A stretch of DNA of 64,000 bases from JAAELZ01 sp965223465 (GTDB lineage Bacteria; Pseudomonadota; Gammaproteobacteria; Arenicellales; Poriferihabitantaceae). The notes below the pieces were generated by a model that saw nothing but the letters and a program-made list of their open reading frames with translations, made no database searches and was not told the DNA's origin. Position 1 is the stretch's first letter; each line of letters starts with the position of its first letter. The stretch is from contig OZ245025.1 in NCBI GenBank assembly GCA_965223465.1, positions 2,046,001-2,110,000 of the forward strand. Direction: 5' to 3'. Below, piece by piece: positions 63,055 through 64,000 of this stretch. The position numbers and the translations under genes are program-made.

Positions 63055-64000
63055 TTAAGCCTCTAGTGTGTCCAGCAAATACTGCACCAACAAACCTACC
63101 GGGCGCCCGGTTGCGCCTTTTTCTGTACCACTTTTCCACGCCGTTCCGGCGATATCCAAATGCGCCCAGCGATAATCTTCGGCAAAACGCTTTAAAAAAC
63201 AAGCCGCAGTTACCGCGCCAGCGAAACGGCCCCCAATATTGGCGACATCCGCAAAATTGCTTTTTAATTGCTGCTGATATTCATCCCAGACGGGCATGCG
63301 CCATGCTCTATCTCCCGCCGTTTTACCCGCCGCCAGGATGGCGTCTGCCAGCTCATCGTCATTACTAAACAAACCACTGGCCTGCTGCCCTAGCGCTATC
63401 ATGCAAGCACCGGTAAGTGTTGCAATATCGATCACCACAGCAGGTTTGAATTTTTCCACGTACGTCAAGGCGTCGCACAAAATCAAACGACCTTCCGCAT
63501 CGGTGTTCAAAATTTCAATGGTGAGGCCTTTCATGCTAGTGACCACATCACCCGGTTTATTGGCGGCGCCATCAGGCAGGTTCTCACTACTTGCAATCAC
63601 ACCCACCACATTCATCGGTAACTTAAGCTCACCCAGGGCACGCATCACCCCGAGCACGCTGGCCCCACCGCACATATCGAATTTCATTTCATCCATGGTC
63701 GCGGCGGGTTTTAAAGATATCCCGCCCGCGTCGAAAGTTAGCCCTTTACCTACCAGTACCACCGGTGGATGATCTTTGTCTACACCTTTGTATTCGATAG
63801 TAATCAACTTGGCCGGTTCGCGGCTTCCTTTTGAAACAGATAATAAAGCACCCATTTTTAGCCGTTTCATTCTGGCCTCATCCAGTACCGTGGTGGTCAT
63901 GGCATACTCTTTTCCCAGACTTTGTGCCGTTGTTGCCAGGAAGCTTGGTGTACAAACATTGCCCGGCATGTTGGCAAGATCTTTGCTTAGATTCGTCCCC
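63055..64000 (-). CDS. pepA: Leucyl aminopeptidase, C-terminal part (runs off the right edge)
   Basis: About 315 residues are visible; the frame is open to the edge, so the N-terminal part lies outside. Seen: KDLANMPGNVCTPSFLA, VVLVGKGLTFDAGGISLKP, the active-site NTDAEGRLILCDALTY and a GTAWKSGTEKGATGRPV end. The catalytic Lys, Asp, Glu and Arg residues are in place. The M17 enzyme cleaves N-terminal residues and, in E. coli, also acts in Xer recombination. Confidence 0.95.
   Translation of the reverse strand, partial: GTNLSKDLANMPGNVCTPSFLATTAQSLGKEYAMTTTVLDEARMKRLKMGALLSVSKGSREPAKLITIEYKGVDKDHPPVVLVGKGLTFDAGGISLKPAATMDEMKFDMCGGASVLGVMRALGELKLPMNVVGVIASSENLPDGAANKPGDVVTSMKGLTIEILNTDAEGRLILCDALTYVEKFKPAVVIDIATLTGACMIALGQQASGLFSNDDELADAILAAGKTAGDRAWRMPVWDEYQQQLKSNFADVANIGGRFAGAVTAACFLKRFAEDYRWAHLDIAGTAWKSGTEKGATGRPVGLLVQYLLDTLEA

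Overview
The window looks like a chromosomal segment of a free-living, probably marine gammaproteobacterium. This rests on the pepA-holC-valS gene order at the right end, an RpoH sigma factor with its signature box, a selD-selU (mnmH) pair, several TRAP transporters and a moderate GC content judged by eye. Species identity cannot be read from the sequence alone.

Left part (1-6.6 kb), all on the minus strand: the 5' part of a NUDIX gene, an acetoin dehydrogenase operon acoXABC, and its sigma-54 activator acoR. A textbook -24/-12 promoter lies in front of acoX, and a perfect 14-bp-arm palindrome sits about 100 bp upstream of it. From about 6.7 to 12.7 kb the region is accessory in character. 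It holds small, unrelated, same-strand genes (HD phosphohydrolase, DUF1428, TfoX-N, a membrane protein, VOC, YdeI/OmpD-associated, TolB-like propeller, MaoC). Five copies of a ~132-bp dyad repeat stand directly in front of start codons. The layout resembles an integron gene-cassette array without a visible integrase.

13-24 kb is catabolic. ugpQ- and glpD-like genes (minus) diverge from a long plus-strand operon: a DctQMP TRAP transporter, a glutamine-synthetase-like ligase, an aldehyde dehydrogenase, an iron alcohol dehydrogenase, a class I glutamine amidotransferase-like hydrolase and a glycerate kinase. Together these would suit gamma-glutamyl-protected oxidation of an imported amino alcohol. 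24-31 kb has a GMP-reductase-like gene, a DUF4213/DUF364 gene, a sulfotransferase, a fatty acid hydroxylase and a sulfatase/phosphonate monoester hydrolase.

31-42.7 kb is a tungsten module. An aldehyde:ferredoxin oxidoreductase operon (Fe-S subunit, W-enzyme, FAD reductase, MoaD-like protein and a small unknown) is followed by a TAXI TRAP system with UspA. A converging mobA-tupCBA set supplies tungstate uptake and cofactor nucleotide attachment. 42.8-47.7 kb has rpoH and a tightly coupled selD-selU-HAD-kinase operon. 47.7-54 kb has an SQR-like flavoprotein, a dicarboxylate/glutamate symporter, citrate synthase and an alpha/beta hydrolase. 54-59.6 kb looks like an envelope glycan/lipid modification cluster. 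valS, holC and the 3' part of pepA close the window. No rRNA, tRNA, CRISPR array or transposase was recognised.
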